From: Geranomyces variabilis
Lineage: Eukaryota; Chytridiomycota; Chytridiomycetes; Spizellomycetales; Powellomycetaceae
Length of the DNA: 64,000 nucleotides
NCBI GenBank assembly: GCA_027603065.1
Contig: JADGJP010000011.1
Location: 549,457 to 613,456, forward strand
Reading direction: 5' to 3'
The first letter of the stretch is position 1; the number at the start of each line of letters is the position of its first letter. Of the stretch, positions 33,442-44,861 are shown one piece after another. The translations under genes were made by a program, and so were the position numbers. The notes beneath the pieces are model-generated. The model did not search any database. It saw only the letters and a program-made list of their open reading frames with translations, and had not been told where the DNA came from.

Positions 33442-36400
33442 TCAATAGTCGGCGTACGATCCTGCAGACCAGTTTGGACCCGCGTCCGCTCCGCGCCGGA
33501 TTCCGCCGGTCGACTCACTGAAGCTTTCTGATGTCTTGAATGCGTTTGCCAGCGACTGCACAACACTTGTCCGCCGAGTGGACACCACGGACGGCCTTTC
33601 ATAGCCTTCTAAGAACTCGCTGGGCTGGTTCTGCTCAAATGTCCTGTTCGTGGCGGAATCTGATCGGCTGCGCACACTGCGCCGGTTGTTTGGATTATTG
33701 CCGGTTGTATGCATGTTGCCGACCCCCGGTTGCGGACGGCTGCTTGCCACATAGGATGCTGTGGTGACGCCAGCGCCGGCGGGGATATCAGAAACCGCGT
33801 CGCCTTCAAGCGAAAAGTTGGAGCCTTCCGCGATTGCCTGGACGGCATAATTTGGGCTGCCGAGGGTGTAACCAGCTGAAGGATTTACTGGCATGGCCGA
33901 AAATGCGGTGAGGCTGTACGCTTGCGTTGCAATGGGGGATGGGCTGGGCAGCATCGGGGCGGACGGCGAATCCACGGGCCGCTGCATGGGCTCTTCATCC
34001 GAGTCATCATCATCGAACCGTCCAACCTGCAGGTTTTCAAGTTCCGCGATCTGTTTTTGCAGGTCGATGTCTTGCTCGGTTTGCGCGATCCAGCCATAGT
34101 TCTGCATCGACACGCGACGTGGCTCGACAAACCCGCTAGGCGAGGCTAGTTGCTGTTGCGGCTGCTGCTGGAAAGAAGTGGCCGTGCCAAAACCGGCAAG
34201 AGGGCCGGCATTGCTGGAGGGCGACTTGGCGAAGGTGCCAATCGCTTTGCTTGTACGGCGCGAACTGGCATCAGTCGCCGTGGCAGAAGCGGCTGATTGG
34301 GATGATTGTGGCGCCAAAGGGTGCGGACTGCGTACAGTCGAAGCTGGCTGCGAGAGCCGCGAGCCACCTTGCTGTTGCTGCTGCTGAGGGTGTCTTTGCG
34401 GCTGCGTACTTGCATGGCTGCCGCCGACCTCGTCGGACTGCCAGCCTGAAGACTCCTGCCTGACAAGCACCGGAGGGCCTTGCTGATCCTGCGTATACCG
34501 TGAGCTTTGCACACTCTCAGACTGCTGGTAGGGTCGCGGCGACCCATTGTTAGCACCTTCCTGATGCTTCCAGTGTTCGATTGGCGGTGCGGTTGGTTCA
34601 CCTGCCGCGCTCCTCATCTGTGACGGCTCTAGGGCCGCTGGCGCTGGATGCGATCCCGTGGAATACCTGGCATTGCCATAGCTGACGGGCTGACTGACTC
34701 GTAGCTGAGGAGGACCGAGTTGCGCTGGATCAACATTGACACCGGCCGGACGGTGTTTGGTCGATTCCTCGTAAACGGGCGGCATCTCGCTGCCTTGATT
34801 TCCCGGACGCGCGAAACTGCCGGCGCGTTGACGCGGTGGCTGAATGGGCGCCCGCGCTGCATCAAATATGGTTAAAGGACAAGTTCGCCATCCCACCGCA
34901 CCTCCTCCGCATGTCACTCACTTTGCTGCTCCAAACTGGACATGCCGTGAAAGCTTGTACTTGACGGTGAGGGACGGGCGCTGGGATAGGTCTTGGGCCG
35001 GTTGTTCTCAGCTGACTCTCCTGCTTGTTCTTTGAGCAGTATGTACTTTGACCGTAAGCCCAAATTGGCAGCAAGCACGGCTTGAGGGGTGTACAGCTTG
35101 AGCTTGTTCTCCTTGCCGTCTGGAGAATCCTTCCATCTCAAAATGATTCGATCTGGCGTTTTCTTCACTGTTAAGTGCTCCCACTGCTCTGCAAACGCGT
35201 AACCCTATCGCGGAATTCACAATTTATGTTGATCACGCGCAGTGGATCTTGCAAAAGAAGCAAAGAGGCGGTAGGACTTACGTTCTTGTCTAAATCCATG
35301 ACGACAACACCGGCGGTGCTCACACCGAGTAACCATCGCTGCAGTCGGAACTCAAAGAATCCAGCCGGGGGACGTTCGCGGCAGCATGGAAAGAATGAGC
35401 ATCCATAGCAGGCCCACTCGCGCACCAGCTCCAGGTACCTAAATTTACAAAGTGCGGATTAGCATCGGTCACTGCGTATATGAATAAGCATAAAATCGGC
35501 TTTACATAATGCGCAAAACTTCTGTGCTTTTGCCAACATGCTTGGCGTGCTCGGCCTGCAGGCAAGACTCCCATTCGTCCGGCTTCAGATCGCCATGCAA
35601 GCGCTTCGGCACTAGAGTCTTCCACAAATCGTTTTTGCTGACGCCAAATATGGAGTCGTCAGTGACAGGCAAGAGCAAAAATACGTTCTATCAGTACTTT
35701 TCTGCCACCTACACAATGAATCCCACCGGGTGGCGAATGCGATCAAAGCTCCCAGCGGAGATGGCTAGCATGATACCGCCAAGGGCAACTGCATCCGATA
35801 GCGTGCATACGTAACGGCCTGTCATGACATTGCGCTTAGCCTTGAACCGCAAAGACAGCGAGATATTAGGCAAATGCCATCACATGTGTCTTCGGTGTGT
35901 CTGCCCACACTCACCTCGCCATAAAGGAGACGGACAGTGGCATCATCGGTGTACCGGCGCTCCGCATCCTTTGTGACTGAAGCCTCCCGGCGGTACACAA
36001 ACCAGTGCCGATTGATCGGATGGCTGGGATCTATGGCCTCGGGATAGTGCGTGAAGTCCAAGACCCTGCATCACCAAAGTTAGGACCTCTACCATTAAAC
36101 CAGTGCCGCGGGAAGATGCGAGTTAACGCTCATACATGGTATTCCATTGAGCCATTATTGTAAATATATCGGCATCGGGTCGAAGCTGGATCTCTGCCGG
36201 TATCACGCTTTTTCGTTAGCAGAATGCGATGCTTTGTGCGTTTCACTCAAAGCCCGGGGGCACGCATACCAAGATCCTTCGCCACAATCCACAGAGTAAA
36301 CAAATGCGCCGCTTCCGGCGGCAAAGACTCCTTTTGTGCAATGATCGTACTGATCCTCGACCCCAGCAGCGGCCCAGAAGGGAATTTGGCATTGAAGTCA

Positions 36401-36630
36401 TGCTCAGAGTCGCCGTTCAGAATGCGCACACGGATCGTCACAAATTCCGTTCCATCGTCCGGTTTGATATGCCGCTGAAGCGGAGGCTGCCATTCAGCCT
36501 CTCTCGCTGCCTCGGGTGCTTTGGTGATGGCGGCTTCGGCGGGCGCTCGTCGCGTCAGCGCCTGCTCATGTAGCAGCGGATTTGAACTGTGATGGTCTTT
36601 CTTGCCCTTGCTCTTCGAGAAAATACCCAT
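33442..36630 (-). CDS. FERM-domain protein (KRIT1/FRMD8-like)
   Basis: Multi-exon gene for a FERM protein with a long disordered C-terminus. The first exon (36630-36270) starts MGIFSKSKGKKDHHSS and contains the F1 ubiquitin-like lobe (FVTIRVRILNGDSEHDFNAK, HLFTLWIVAKDLG). F2-lobe exons include DFTHYPEAIDP, HWFVYRREASV and RYVCTLSDAVALGGIMLA. The F3 lobe starts YLELVREWACYGCSFFP and continues with WLLGVSTAGVVVMDLDKN and LTVKKTPDRIILRW. About 490 residues rich in Ser, Gln and Pro follow, including YGWIAQTEQDIDLQKQIAEL, and end GSYADY. The F3 opening is closest to KRIT1/FRMD8-type FERM proteins, which link membranes to cytoskeletal or signalling partners. Exons between 34900 and 36270 were only partly resolved. 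Confidence 0.8.
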
Positions 36631-37253
36631 GGCGTGCTAAGACGAACGTTGTGCAGTGACGGAGTCTCGGCGTTGATGCGGAATCGCTCCGTCGGCTCGT
36701 CAATTAATAAAGCTCAAAATTGTCGTGAACCTGGAGAAGGCAGTGACGAGCTAAAGGTGAGAACGCCATCTGGCGTCATGCAGTAAATCCGGCTCCAAAG
36801 ACGGGCGCTAATAATAGCAGCCGGAAGAAACCAAAATTTTCGACAGCTCCGAAACTGCCGCTGGTGACAGCCCTGAGACCGTACATCCCGTCACATTGCG
36901 GTTCGCTAGTATGCTGCGTAGAAATTGCTGGCAGCGGTTTTCCGGCGTAGCTTGGCTGATTTGACGCGGCACTCAGAGACTCCAGAATCCAAATCGGCCC
37001 CTTCCATACCATGAAGCATCGCATTGCAAGACAGATTTGGTCTCGTCATGAACCGATCAAGGATCACGGCTGCGAGCTCGCTACGTGGTGGTAACGAGCA
37101 GGAAATTTGCATGATAGTGATGATCGGGCAGCTTATGTAGGCGAAAAGGTTATTTGCTGACAAGGGGTTTCAACGCGCACACACGCTGTCAGAAATAGAA
37201 AAACGCGCGAGTTAAACCAGAGCTGCACAGACATATCAACACCTGAAACTGCA
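36631..37253. other. Divergent intergenic region FERM / CIBAR
   Basis: 623 bp between divergent starts. Two minus-strand ORFs (about 36776-37163) have no recognisable content. Probably regulatory. Confidence 0.4.
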
Positions 37254-38717
37254 ATGGCATCCGTCAAAAATTTAGGGTACTATCAGCTAAATTACCGCCT
37301 ACCCAGTCTCCTCCGCAAACTGAAGCGCTGTCCTTTGTTGCTTTTCACAGCGATGACGGCAATCACTTTATCCATCGCACGATTCGCGAGACAGGTGGGA
37401 GACCTATTTTCAAGCCGGCACATCTCCTTGCGAATGCATTTTGATCTTTGCGGCACATGGACTTTTCTAGAGAGGAACATGTCAAATCTGCGAAGCACGC
37501 TCGCCGGTTACCTTCGCAATCAAGAACGTGAGCACGAATTTTGAAAACTCTTCACTCACTCCCCATCCCCTCGTTCATAGACGCCCTAACCTCTGCTTGC
37601 CAACTGAAATTCTTTCAGGACTCCGGCGGAAAAGTTTGAAACTAGCGGTGGTTCTCAAAATGTTTTCGGAAACCGAAGCTCCAGCCCTGTCCGAAGTGCT
37701 TGGTGGTCTCTCTGAACTGCTGACTGAACGAGAGCTTGCGCGAGAGAACGCATTACAGCGGATCAACTTGCTATCTCAGGAACCGCTGAAACTCTACTCG
37801 GTAAGCAAAGCGGATGCAGCAATGCTTGCCAGAGCAAGCTTTTTACGAGAATAGCTGAATCAACTATTTTTCCAAACTCTGCCAGATGATCTGCAGTCGC
37901 ATGAAGGTAACGATTGCTCTTCGGTGTCAGCACGGACTTCGAGGAGCTAGGCTGAGTGTCTGCTTTCTTTAGAATGAAGTTACAGCGCGAGAAAGCGCCA
38001 TCAAGAAAGAACAGCAAAAGCAAGAAAACTTCGACCGAGTAGTGATCAAGGATGGCACAAACACAACAAAAATAGTATGTTGATTGAACTGCTTGAGGCT
38101 GGAGAAAAATACTCGGTACTCACTATCTTATTTTCGTTTTCTTTCAGAATCAGGTTTGTGGTTGAGCAAATTTCCGTGACTGCTCGGTCCAAAGCCTTAA
38201 CCTTCACCCCTCTCGCTAGCTGCAACTCGAACTGAAAAGCGCACATCAAGACACCCGAAACGTCACCGCGCAACTAATGGACAGCGTCGCACGATTCGAA
38301 TCCGAAAAACGCGATAACCTCCAGAAATCCCTCGGCGAGTTTATTTGGAATGAAATGAACTACCATTCGCAGGCGCTCGAAATACTCACCGACGCGCACC
38401 AGCTGCTTCTAGCTGACGACTTGGATGTGGATTTAGAAGAGATCGAGGAAAAAATCCTGCCGTCGCCTTCGCGGCAAGGGTCGCCAACGAGGAGGAGACA
38501 CGGGCAGGGCTTTGCGGACGAAATTGTGGAGGATGAAGAGGTGGATGTTGATGAGGAAGGCGATGGTGGTGGTGCCAGGCACAGGCATGGGGAACATGTG
38601 CACGCCAGGCGACCATCGCTTAAGCCGCAACCGGGATTCAGGCCGGCAGGAAGGAGGCCCTCGGAGCGATGGACAGGAAAAGAACGTCGTCAAAGCTACA
38701 GAGACGCTCATCAATAA
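37254..38717 (+). CDS. CIBAR1: CIBAR (FAM92) BAR-domain protein
   Basis: Eight exons join in frame to 310 residues: 37254-37276, 37351-37394, 37471-37527, 37619-37800, 37886-37906, 37973-38074, 38148-38153, 38220-38717. One is only 6 nt long. In animals CIBAR/FAM92 proteins bind Chibby and shape membrane at the ciliary base and transition zone. N-terminal helix: GNHFIHRTIRETERNMSNL, then LAGYLRNQERLRRKSLKLA. The second block FSETEAPALSEVLGGLSELL aligns with the FAM92 'STETP.L..GL..FADE' stretch. The last helix, DSVARFESEKRDNLQKSL followed by EFIWNEMNYHSQALEILTDA, matches the FAM92 C-terminal BAR helix. The tail is acidic and then basic. A single-intron alternative skipping the 6-nt exon also keeps frame. 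Confidence 0.82.
38148..38153 (+). other. Putative 6-nt microexon in CIBAR
   Basis: AATCAG lies between a strong acceptor (TTTTCTTTCAG) and a GTTTGT donor. It would add Asn-Gln and split a 145-nt gap into introns of 73 and 66 nt, the size usual here. Skipping it gives one intron of unusual length. Confidence 0.5.
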
Positions 38718-38816
38718 GCGGGCGACAAGAGCCGCATAGATCCGCGTTTATAATTTCAACGCGAGCTTCGCTTCTATAGTTACAGATATATTTGGCCAGT
38801 GGCTAACCACTAACGC

Positions 38817-40565
38817 CTACAGAGCAAACACAAGGGCGACGCCGTCGTCACCTCCTGTTACCAATACGCGTCCGTCTGTCGAAATGTCGAAGTTCAGGAT
38901 AGTCTGGGTGTGCCCACGGCAGGTTTTCAGGCACTCGCCCGTTCGAGCGTCCCATACGCGGGCGGTGCGATCAGCAGATACGGATACTAAGATTGGTTGA
39001 GTCTTGTGCCACCGGAGTTGAGTGACCGCGTCCTGCAGATGAAAGTTCAGTAACCAGACATCCAGTGTACATCAAAGACTGGATGAAAGCCACTTACGTC
39101 GTGACGAACGGTCTGGCGCAGCCGCAAGGCAGTGGTATCCCAGATGCTAATAGAGCCGTCCACTGAAGCGGTTGCGGCAAGCGACATGGTTGGGCTGAAC
39201 CCAACGGCTTCGATTGATTCAGAGTGATTGTCGAAGGAGGCTAGAATCTGCAGTACCACAAGCGGGTTATTTCGTCAGTCTGGTCCCGCGAAAAACACTG
39301 TCAAGCATTGCGCCAAATTACCCGTCCGTTTCCGATGTGCACAAGGCGGGCAGTGCCATCCTCCGCTCCAGAGAGAAGCAATTGGCTATCCGGATTGATT
39401 GCGAGGGCTGAAATCGGCGCAGCGTGGAAGCGAGCATCATCGCCTGTTAGGCGGAAGGTGGCAGCCGCAGTCTTGGGATCCCATACAATGACAGAGCCGT
39501 CCGACGAGCCCGAGACGATTGTCTTGCCTAATTGTGCAGCGAGATGGGATCAGCGATGGTGCAGTTGATAGAGCAAAGTGTCTTTCGAAATATACCGTCA
39601 GGGGAAAACTGGCCGCAGGTGACGCCCTCGACATGTCCGCTAAAGACATTCATGCAGTTTCCTGACGGAACTTGCCACATCCACATAGTGCTGTCTTCCG
39701 TGCCGGCGAGGACAACATTTCCGCGCGGGTGCCAGGTAAGCCACTGCCATGTCACATTCGAAGCGTCAGCGGCCACGCTCATGCGCAGCTCGGGCACAAG
39801 CAAAGAGACGCACCGTTATTTCTGTCGGGCCTTCCAAAACACACACGCTTTCTCCTGTCGAAGAAGAACTGACATGCACCTTTCCGTCCATACCGCCAGT
39901 CGCAGCGTATTGGCCGTCCGCACTGAATGCGGCAGCTACAATCGAATCATCGTGTTCTACAATAAACCCGAGCGTCAGCGCCGAGTTGACCGCATGCCGT
40001 GGTTCCCTCCTCTTTAACCGGCAAACACTTACTGGCCAGTTGGTAGACCTTTGCACCAGTTTCGGCGTTCCAGATATAACCTTGGTCATCACCACCGCCC
40101 GTCAGAACCATGTTACTTTGTTTCGGATTTATCGCGACAGCGTATACCGGTTCTGCTCGGCCGTGTCAACAAAAAAGTTTCGGTTGTTCACGCGCGACCA
40201 GGGGCCTCGCTTCGCACTTACGCCGGTGCTCAGTAAACGCCTGGACAGAGTCATCGACGTATGGCGCCTCGGGCTCGCCATCCTCATCGTCCTCATCGTC
40301 TTCGTCTTCCTCCTCATCGAGATCTGCAAAAGATGCAAGCAGCGTCATGTCAGCTTCACGCGGCGTGCCGCAGACCGCGCGGTTCGCAAAGGCGTAACGC
40401 CAGGCAGCACTCACCCATATGGTTGTCGTCTTCGTCGCTGATCGGTGCTTCTCCGCCAACCTCGTAGACCTCTTCTGTTGCGTCCTCTGCATCGATGTAA
40501 CCCAGGTCTTCCTCATGCTGGCCGTTAGCGGAGTCGTCGTGGTAGTTGTGCTCCGGGTTTGCCAT
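38817..40565 (-). CDS. AAMP: AAMP-like WD40 protein
   Basis: WD40 protein matching angio-associated migratory cell protein and its fungal homologues, which are implicated in late ribosome assembly as chaperones. The first exon starts MANPEHNYHDDSANGQHEED. An acidic stretch (DLDEEEDEDDEDDEDGEPEA) precedes the propeller, as in AAMP. Repeats in order: YAVAINPKQSNMVLTGGGDD, HDDSIVAAAFSADGQYAATG, WLTWHPRGNVVLAGTEDSTM with WQVPSGNCMNVFSGH, SALAINPDSQLLLSGAEDGT, FSPTMSLAATASVDGSISIW, RWHKTQPILVSVSADRTARV and the end DGRVLVTGGDDGVALVFAL. Several short introns fall between repeats. It diverges from the Cdc20-like gene with 323 bp between starts. Confidence 0.88.
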
Positions 40566-40888
40566 TTGTGCTTGTGCGGTAAGTGACGAGTTGGGATAGT
40601 TGGGAAGATCGCTGAAAAACGCAGATGCTTCCTTTATATGCACTGAGCGGTGGGGGGTTGGTGGATAAGTCGCCTTGTATGTTATTAGTAATGCGTCCGA
40701 CGCCGACGAACAACTGGCCAGAAAAAAGAAAAGCAACGAGGGAAGAACGCACGGAGGCGGGCTTAGCGCTGCTGCGCCGATGCGTCTCCGTACCTCCTGT
40801 GCGGGGTCCAAGCCCCGTGCTTGTGGTCGCCCGCCTTCCTCCCCCGTGAGTTTCTGCTTGCCGCCATTCGTCCTAATTTCCATCCCTC
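40566..40888. other. Divergent intergenic region AAMP / Cdc20-like
   Basis: 323 bp between divergent start codons. No coding content; a likely shared promoter region. Confidence 0.45.
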
Positions 40889-42893
40889 ATGACAGGCGGC
40901 GACGACCATCCCCAGCCTCGGCCCGCCGACAGCGACGGGGACTCCCACCGCACCCCGCCACCACCAGATCGACCGCCGCCGCATACTCCTCACACGCCCA
41001 CTTTACCGTCTCCCTCCTCCTCGTCGTCCTCGCTGCCGGCAGCACTCCGCGCTCCCGCCATGACACTTCCCACCCCATCACATTCGTCCTCAACATCCCA
41101 GTCAAATTCCCCACTGCTGGTGACTCCCAGGAAGCGCAGGCGCTCCGTAGCAAACTTCAGTAGCAGCCACGGCGGAGAGGACGACGACTTTCTCCGCCCA
41201 GGCCCATATGACAGATTCAACACCACCGGTGTCAGCCCACATGCAACTCATGCTTTGCGGAGTGCTATTCGACCACAAGGTTCAGGTACGGCATTGCGCG
41301 GTAGCAGAGGCCAAGACAAACAACAAAATAAAAGCGGTATGAACCTGTTGCTAACCATCTTTTCTTGTTTTTGACAGCCGTCACTCCGACACGAGGATCC
41401 GGCCTGCCAACGCCGACCAGCTCCATCACATCAGCATACGCAGATGCACTTGGCATCTCAGGCGAAGGGCGATTACTGCAGCACGGTGTCGCACCCGCGA
41501 GACGGCCTGCCACCGAGCAGGAACTCGTCTTGGAAAGACTGCAGACCACGCCGACCCGAGAGGGCATGGCAAGTCGCTCAATAGCTGTGCCTGGCTCACC
41601 ATCACGGTCTCGGCGCACAATTTCGAAAACCGCTGAGCGGGTTCTAGACGCACCGGGGATGAGAAACGATTACTATATAGACGTGTTGGACTGGTATGTG
41701 TTCGGCATGCGATCGTGTGGCGAATCTTCATCCTGTGTGTTTGTTTGACGCTATTTCTCGCTCGTCCAGGTCCATCACAAATCTTTTGGCGGTCGGCTTG
41801 GGGCGGAAAGTCTACTTATGGGATGAGGTGAGTGACTGCATTCCGCAGGCGGGTTTTTGGCTCCGAAGCCTTTATCGCTCCAACTAAGCGTGAATAAATA
41901 ACTGGCCAACTTGTAGAAAACAGCTGCAATACACGAACTCTGGTCGGTAAAAGAGTTTGACCACGTCACGTCATGCAAGTTCTCGCCGGACGGTCTGCGA
42001 ATCGCCGTAGGCTCCGAATACGGGCTTTGCGAGATCTTTACAATACCAAAGCGCTTCACCGAGAGCCGGTGTCGGGCGCGAATAACACACCGCAAGGGTC
42101 TCGCCGCGCTAGCTTGGGTGAAGCAAGGGGAAAACTCGTATCTCACCACTGGCGACAAGCGGGGCGTCATCCGCGTGTACAATGCTACGGCGCGGCGGCC
42201 GGACGGCACCGGAGGCACGCATTGTGAACTTGTCCGTGAGTGGGCTAATGGCCACACGGACCGGATCGTGGGGTTGAAATGGTCTCCGGATGGGCGGACG
42301 CTTGCGAGCGGCGGGAATGAGAATCTGGTGTGTTTTTGGGATTTGGATCGGGATCAGCCGCGGCATGTTATTCGCGATCATACTTCGGCGGTCAGAGCTT
42401 TGGATTGGTGTCCGTGGGAACCCGAGCTGCTGGCCACCGGCGGCGGCCTGGATGACCGCAAGATTCGCGTCTACAACTCATTAGGTATGAGGGAATCGCT
42501 TGCTAGACAGAGCAACTGTTGACGTGGCGTGTATACTAATATTGCCCAAATTCAAAAGGAGAAAAGAAATGCGAACTCGAGACAGGGTCACAAGTATGCA
42601 CCGTACACTGGTCTAAAGGCTACCGGGAGCTCATTTCATCACACCACACGATCGGCGACCAGCTTGTGATTTGGGCGTGGCCAGGGCTTAAAGAAATCGC
42701 ACGGCTGCCCGGCCACGCGCAACGGCCGCTGTTTCTCGCAATGAGTCCGTCGGGCGAGACGGTCGTAACGGGATCCGGAGATGAGAATCTCAAATTTTGG
42801 AAGTGCTTTGCGTTGCAGCCGGGCCAGCGGCCACTGCGGCCACGTGGGACCGATATGGAGGAGATGAGAAGGGTTGCAGCAGACGTGAGGTGA
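40889..42893 (+). CDS. Cdc20/Cdh1-family WD40 APC/C activator-like protein
   Basis: WD40 protein of the family that activates the anaphase-promoting complex. The N-terminus is Pro/Ser-rich with PRKRRR. After the linker comes the hallmark RVLDAPGMRNDYYIDVLDWS, then NLLAVGLGRKVYLWDEKT, SCKFSPDGLRIAVGSEYG, GHTDRIVGLKWSPDGRTLAS, RDHTSAVRALDWCPWEPELL, ATGGGLDDRKIRVYNS, GDQLVIWAWPGLKEIARLPG and SGETVVTGSGDENLKFWK, the complete family propeller. Splice joins seen: S|AVTPTRG, DW|SITNLL, DE|KTAA, SLG|EKKC. Odd points: the only C-box-like position is DRFNT, not DRFIP, and the C-terminus ends AADVR without the Ile-Arg tail. It could be a meiosis-type or divergent member. Confidence is high for family, low for subtype. 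Confidence 0.85.
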
Positions 42894-43102
42894 ACCCCAA
42901 GTCGGAAACCAATTGAAGATCATTCGTGTGGCGGGGGAGGCCGTCGCTGGGGTGTGCGTTGCCGTTTTACACGCACGCGCGCCGCTTTTCGCACTATGGC
43001 GAAAGCGAAACACAGAAAGGAAGGGGTATACGTTTTGGCGGGTTGGCATGTATATAATTTAGTTTTTTTTGCAGCTGTAGCGCTCGTTGTCGGAAAGGCG
43101 GG

Positions 43103-44063
43103 TCAGTAGAAGTATACTCCGAATGCTGCGGGACCAAAAGTACATAACAAAAGCAAGCATTGATAATGAGTGAGCGTGTGACGATAGCAGATTTTAAACC
43201 TGACTAACATACCCGCGACAACACAAAATAAAGAGTCCTGGGAAATATAGATGATTGGTTGAGAAAATGTGTGTTTAATGATTCAGACCAGTGCCAAGGC
43301 GCACCAGCGTACGCTCTTACATTGATGAAGGTATCTTGGGCGACGTTATCCGTGTCGGCATCCCAAAAGCACCGACATCCCATCCTACATGACAAACAAG
43401 CAAAGCACGTTTAGTGTGGGTCTTCCACCGACGCATTTTTGGGACATAGCTGAACTGCATACTTTGCTCCCTCTCTCGCTCCTCACCTAACGCCTTCGCC
43501 ACGCATCTCTCCAATCACTACATTAACCACGTATTTGTATCGTGGCAGATCGAGGTCTGTTGAAGGAGCGGCGCGTGAGCAAAAAAAAAAGAAAAAAAAA
43601 AAAAAAAAAAAAACACAAAAAAAACACCCAAAAGAAAAAAAAAAAAAACATGAAAGAGCTCAAACATCAAATGTCCGCAGAGCCCGACATCAGAGAGCAA
43701 AGCACTACGGCATACAGGGTGCACCTAACCTTTTAGCCTGTTTTTGATCTCATCTGCTATTTCTTTGGTCCACGTTGCGCACGAGTCTGCATTGTATGTT
43801 GCGCCGGTGAGTCTGTCGACCAGCGCCTGATGTATGAGTTTTTGAATTGCCGCTGGTCGGAATCTATCATAAGAAAGACAATGACCGGTTTTCCGAATTC
43901 AGACTGTTGAGTACGTGCTTCAAGGCGCCACTTCCTCACGGAGGAAACGCTCGCATTCAAGCATCGCGCAATGACAAGCCAAAAAAAAAACACACTTTTG
44001 TTTGAAATTTGGCCGGATGTTGTAGGCAGACTCGTCGGCGACGATAGCCTTTTCCGCCATCAT
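43103..44063 (-). CDS. DYNLT2B: Tctex1-type dynein light chain DYNLT2B
   Basis: Six exons join in frame to 127 residues: 44063-43996, 43863-43730, 43556-43487, 43384-43321, 43237-43213, 43125-43103. Length matches TCTEX1D2 (about 140 aa), a light chain of the retrograde intraflagellar transport dynein-2 and of axonemal dyneins. The order agrees throughout: AYNIRPNFKQKFRPAAIQKL, LTGATYNADSCATWTKEI, PRYKYVVNVVIGEMRGEGVR, MGCRCFWDADTDNVAQDTFI, N|DSLFCVVA|AFGVYFY. All introns have GT..AG ends. A long homopolymer tract lies in the third intron. There are two adjacent start ATGs (44063 or 44060). It diverges from the SelK-like gene across 196 bp. Confidence 0.93.
43581..43649. repeat. A-rich homopolymer tract inside a DYNLT2B intron
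   Basis: About 69 bp of almost pure A with a few G and C breaks on the plus strand, so T-rich on the coding strand of DYNLT2B. It sits upstream of the acceptor of exon 3 and acts there as an extreme polypyrimidine tract. The intron (173 nt) is the longest in this gene. Confidence 0.9.
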
Positions 44064-44259
44064 CTTTCTCGTGACGGGCTTGGGAGGGTGAGTGAATGTT
44101 TTTGGTCTCTGGAAAGCTGAGGAAAAGCAGGGGGAGCGCCCGAGTGCCTGCTGCGCAGTGAATATGGAGTCGACGCGCGCGCGGCCCCGCATGATACATA
44201 CTGTCACGGTATGACCCAATTTTTTATCCCTATACCCCCCTCGCCCACTCTCCCAAGCA

Positions 44260-44861
44260 ATGGACGCCGAACTACGAGAGACAGCGCAAATCCGGCAGCG
44301 GCGGCTGCAGGAGCATAGCAAACGGCAACAGGAGCAGGCCGAGAGGGATGCGGCGGCTCAGGCTCAGACGACCGGTCCCGCGCCGCGGCCCACAGGAGCA
44401 TTTTCCGTCCTGCCCAGCTGGATTACGCCATACGACCTAGTAGCAGTCATTGTGATCAGTTTGGCATGGGACTTTAGCATCATAGGACAGGACCTTATGC
44501 GATTGCTGTTGGCGGTGTGCGGCTTGATAGTTTTCATTCGCTATCGCAAGCGGTTCGACACCAAAATACTGCCTGATGGTGGGTAAACACTAAGTAGCTT
44601 TTACTAAAAGTATTGACTTGAGCTTTCATGGCCTGGTGCTCGGCCGCTTGACATTTACTCTGAGACTTTCTTTTGCCTTTGCATATAGGAACAATAAAGC
44701 AGCCGGACTATCGGCCTCCACCGACCTCATCCTCCTCGGGCGGGTGGGGTGGCAGCGGCGGCGGCGGTGGTGGTGGTGGTTTTGCAGACTTCAAGAGTAT
44801 CAATGGGAACGGAACTACCGTGAATTATTCCGGGTGCGGCGGAGGAGGATGCGGTAGATGA
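44260..44861 (+). CDS. Small Gly-rich membrane protein ending CGR, SelK-like
   Basis: Two exons (44260-44578, 44689-44861) join in frame to 163 residues. The N-terminal 45 residues form a Gln/Glu/Arg-rich amphipathic helix (QIRQRRLQEHSKRQQEQAER). One or two hydrophobic segments follow (YDLVAVIVISLAWDFSIIG, MRLLLAVCGLIVFIRYRKRF), then DYRPPPTSSSSGGWGG, a Gly run and the end SGCGGGGCGR. A membrane segment, a Pro/Gly-rich cytosolic tail and a terminal [U/C]-Gly-Arg are features of selenoprotein K, an ER protein that binds p97 and DHHC6. Here the Sec position is TGC (Cys), and the TGA two codons later is the stop. The N-terminal helix is longer than in SelK and a little like SelS. Family assignment is tentative. 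Confidence 0.7.

Noticed and set aside
36776-37163. Minus-strand ORFs upstream of the FERM gene
   Set aside because: No recognisable motif and no splice link to the FERM start at 36630.
43535-43747. Lys-rich plus-strand and Phe-rich minus-strand ORFs
   Set aside because: They are translations of the homopolymer tract inside a DYNLT2B intron.
44850-44861. In-frame TGA of the SelK-like gene as a selenocysteine codon
   Set aside because: The position equal to Sec is TGC. The TGA follows Gly-Arg at the place where SelK normally ends, so it is a plain stop.
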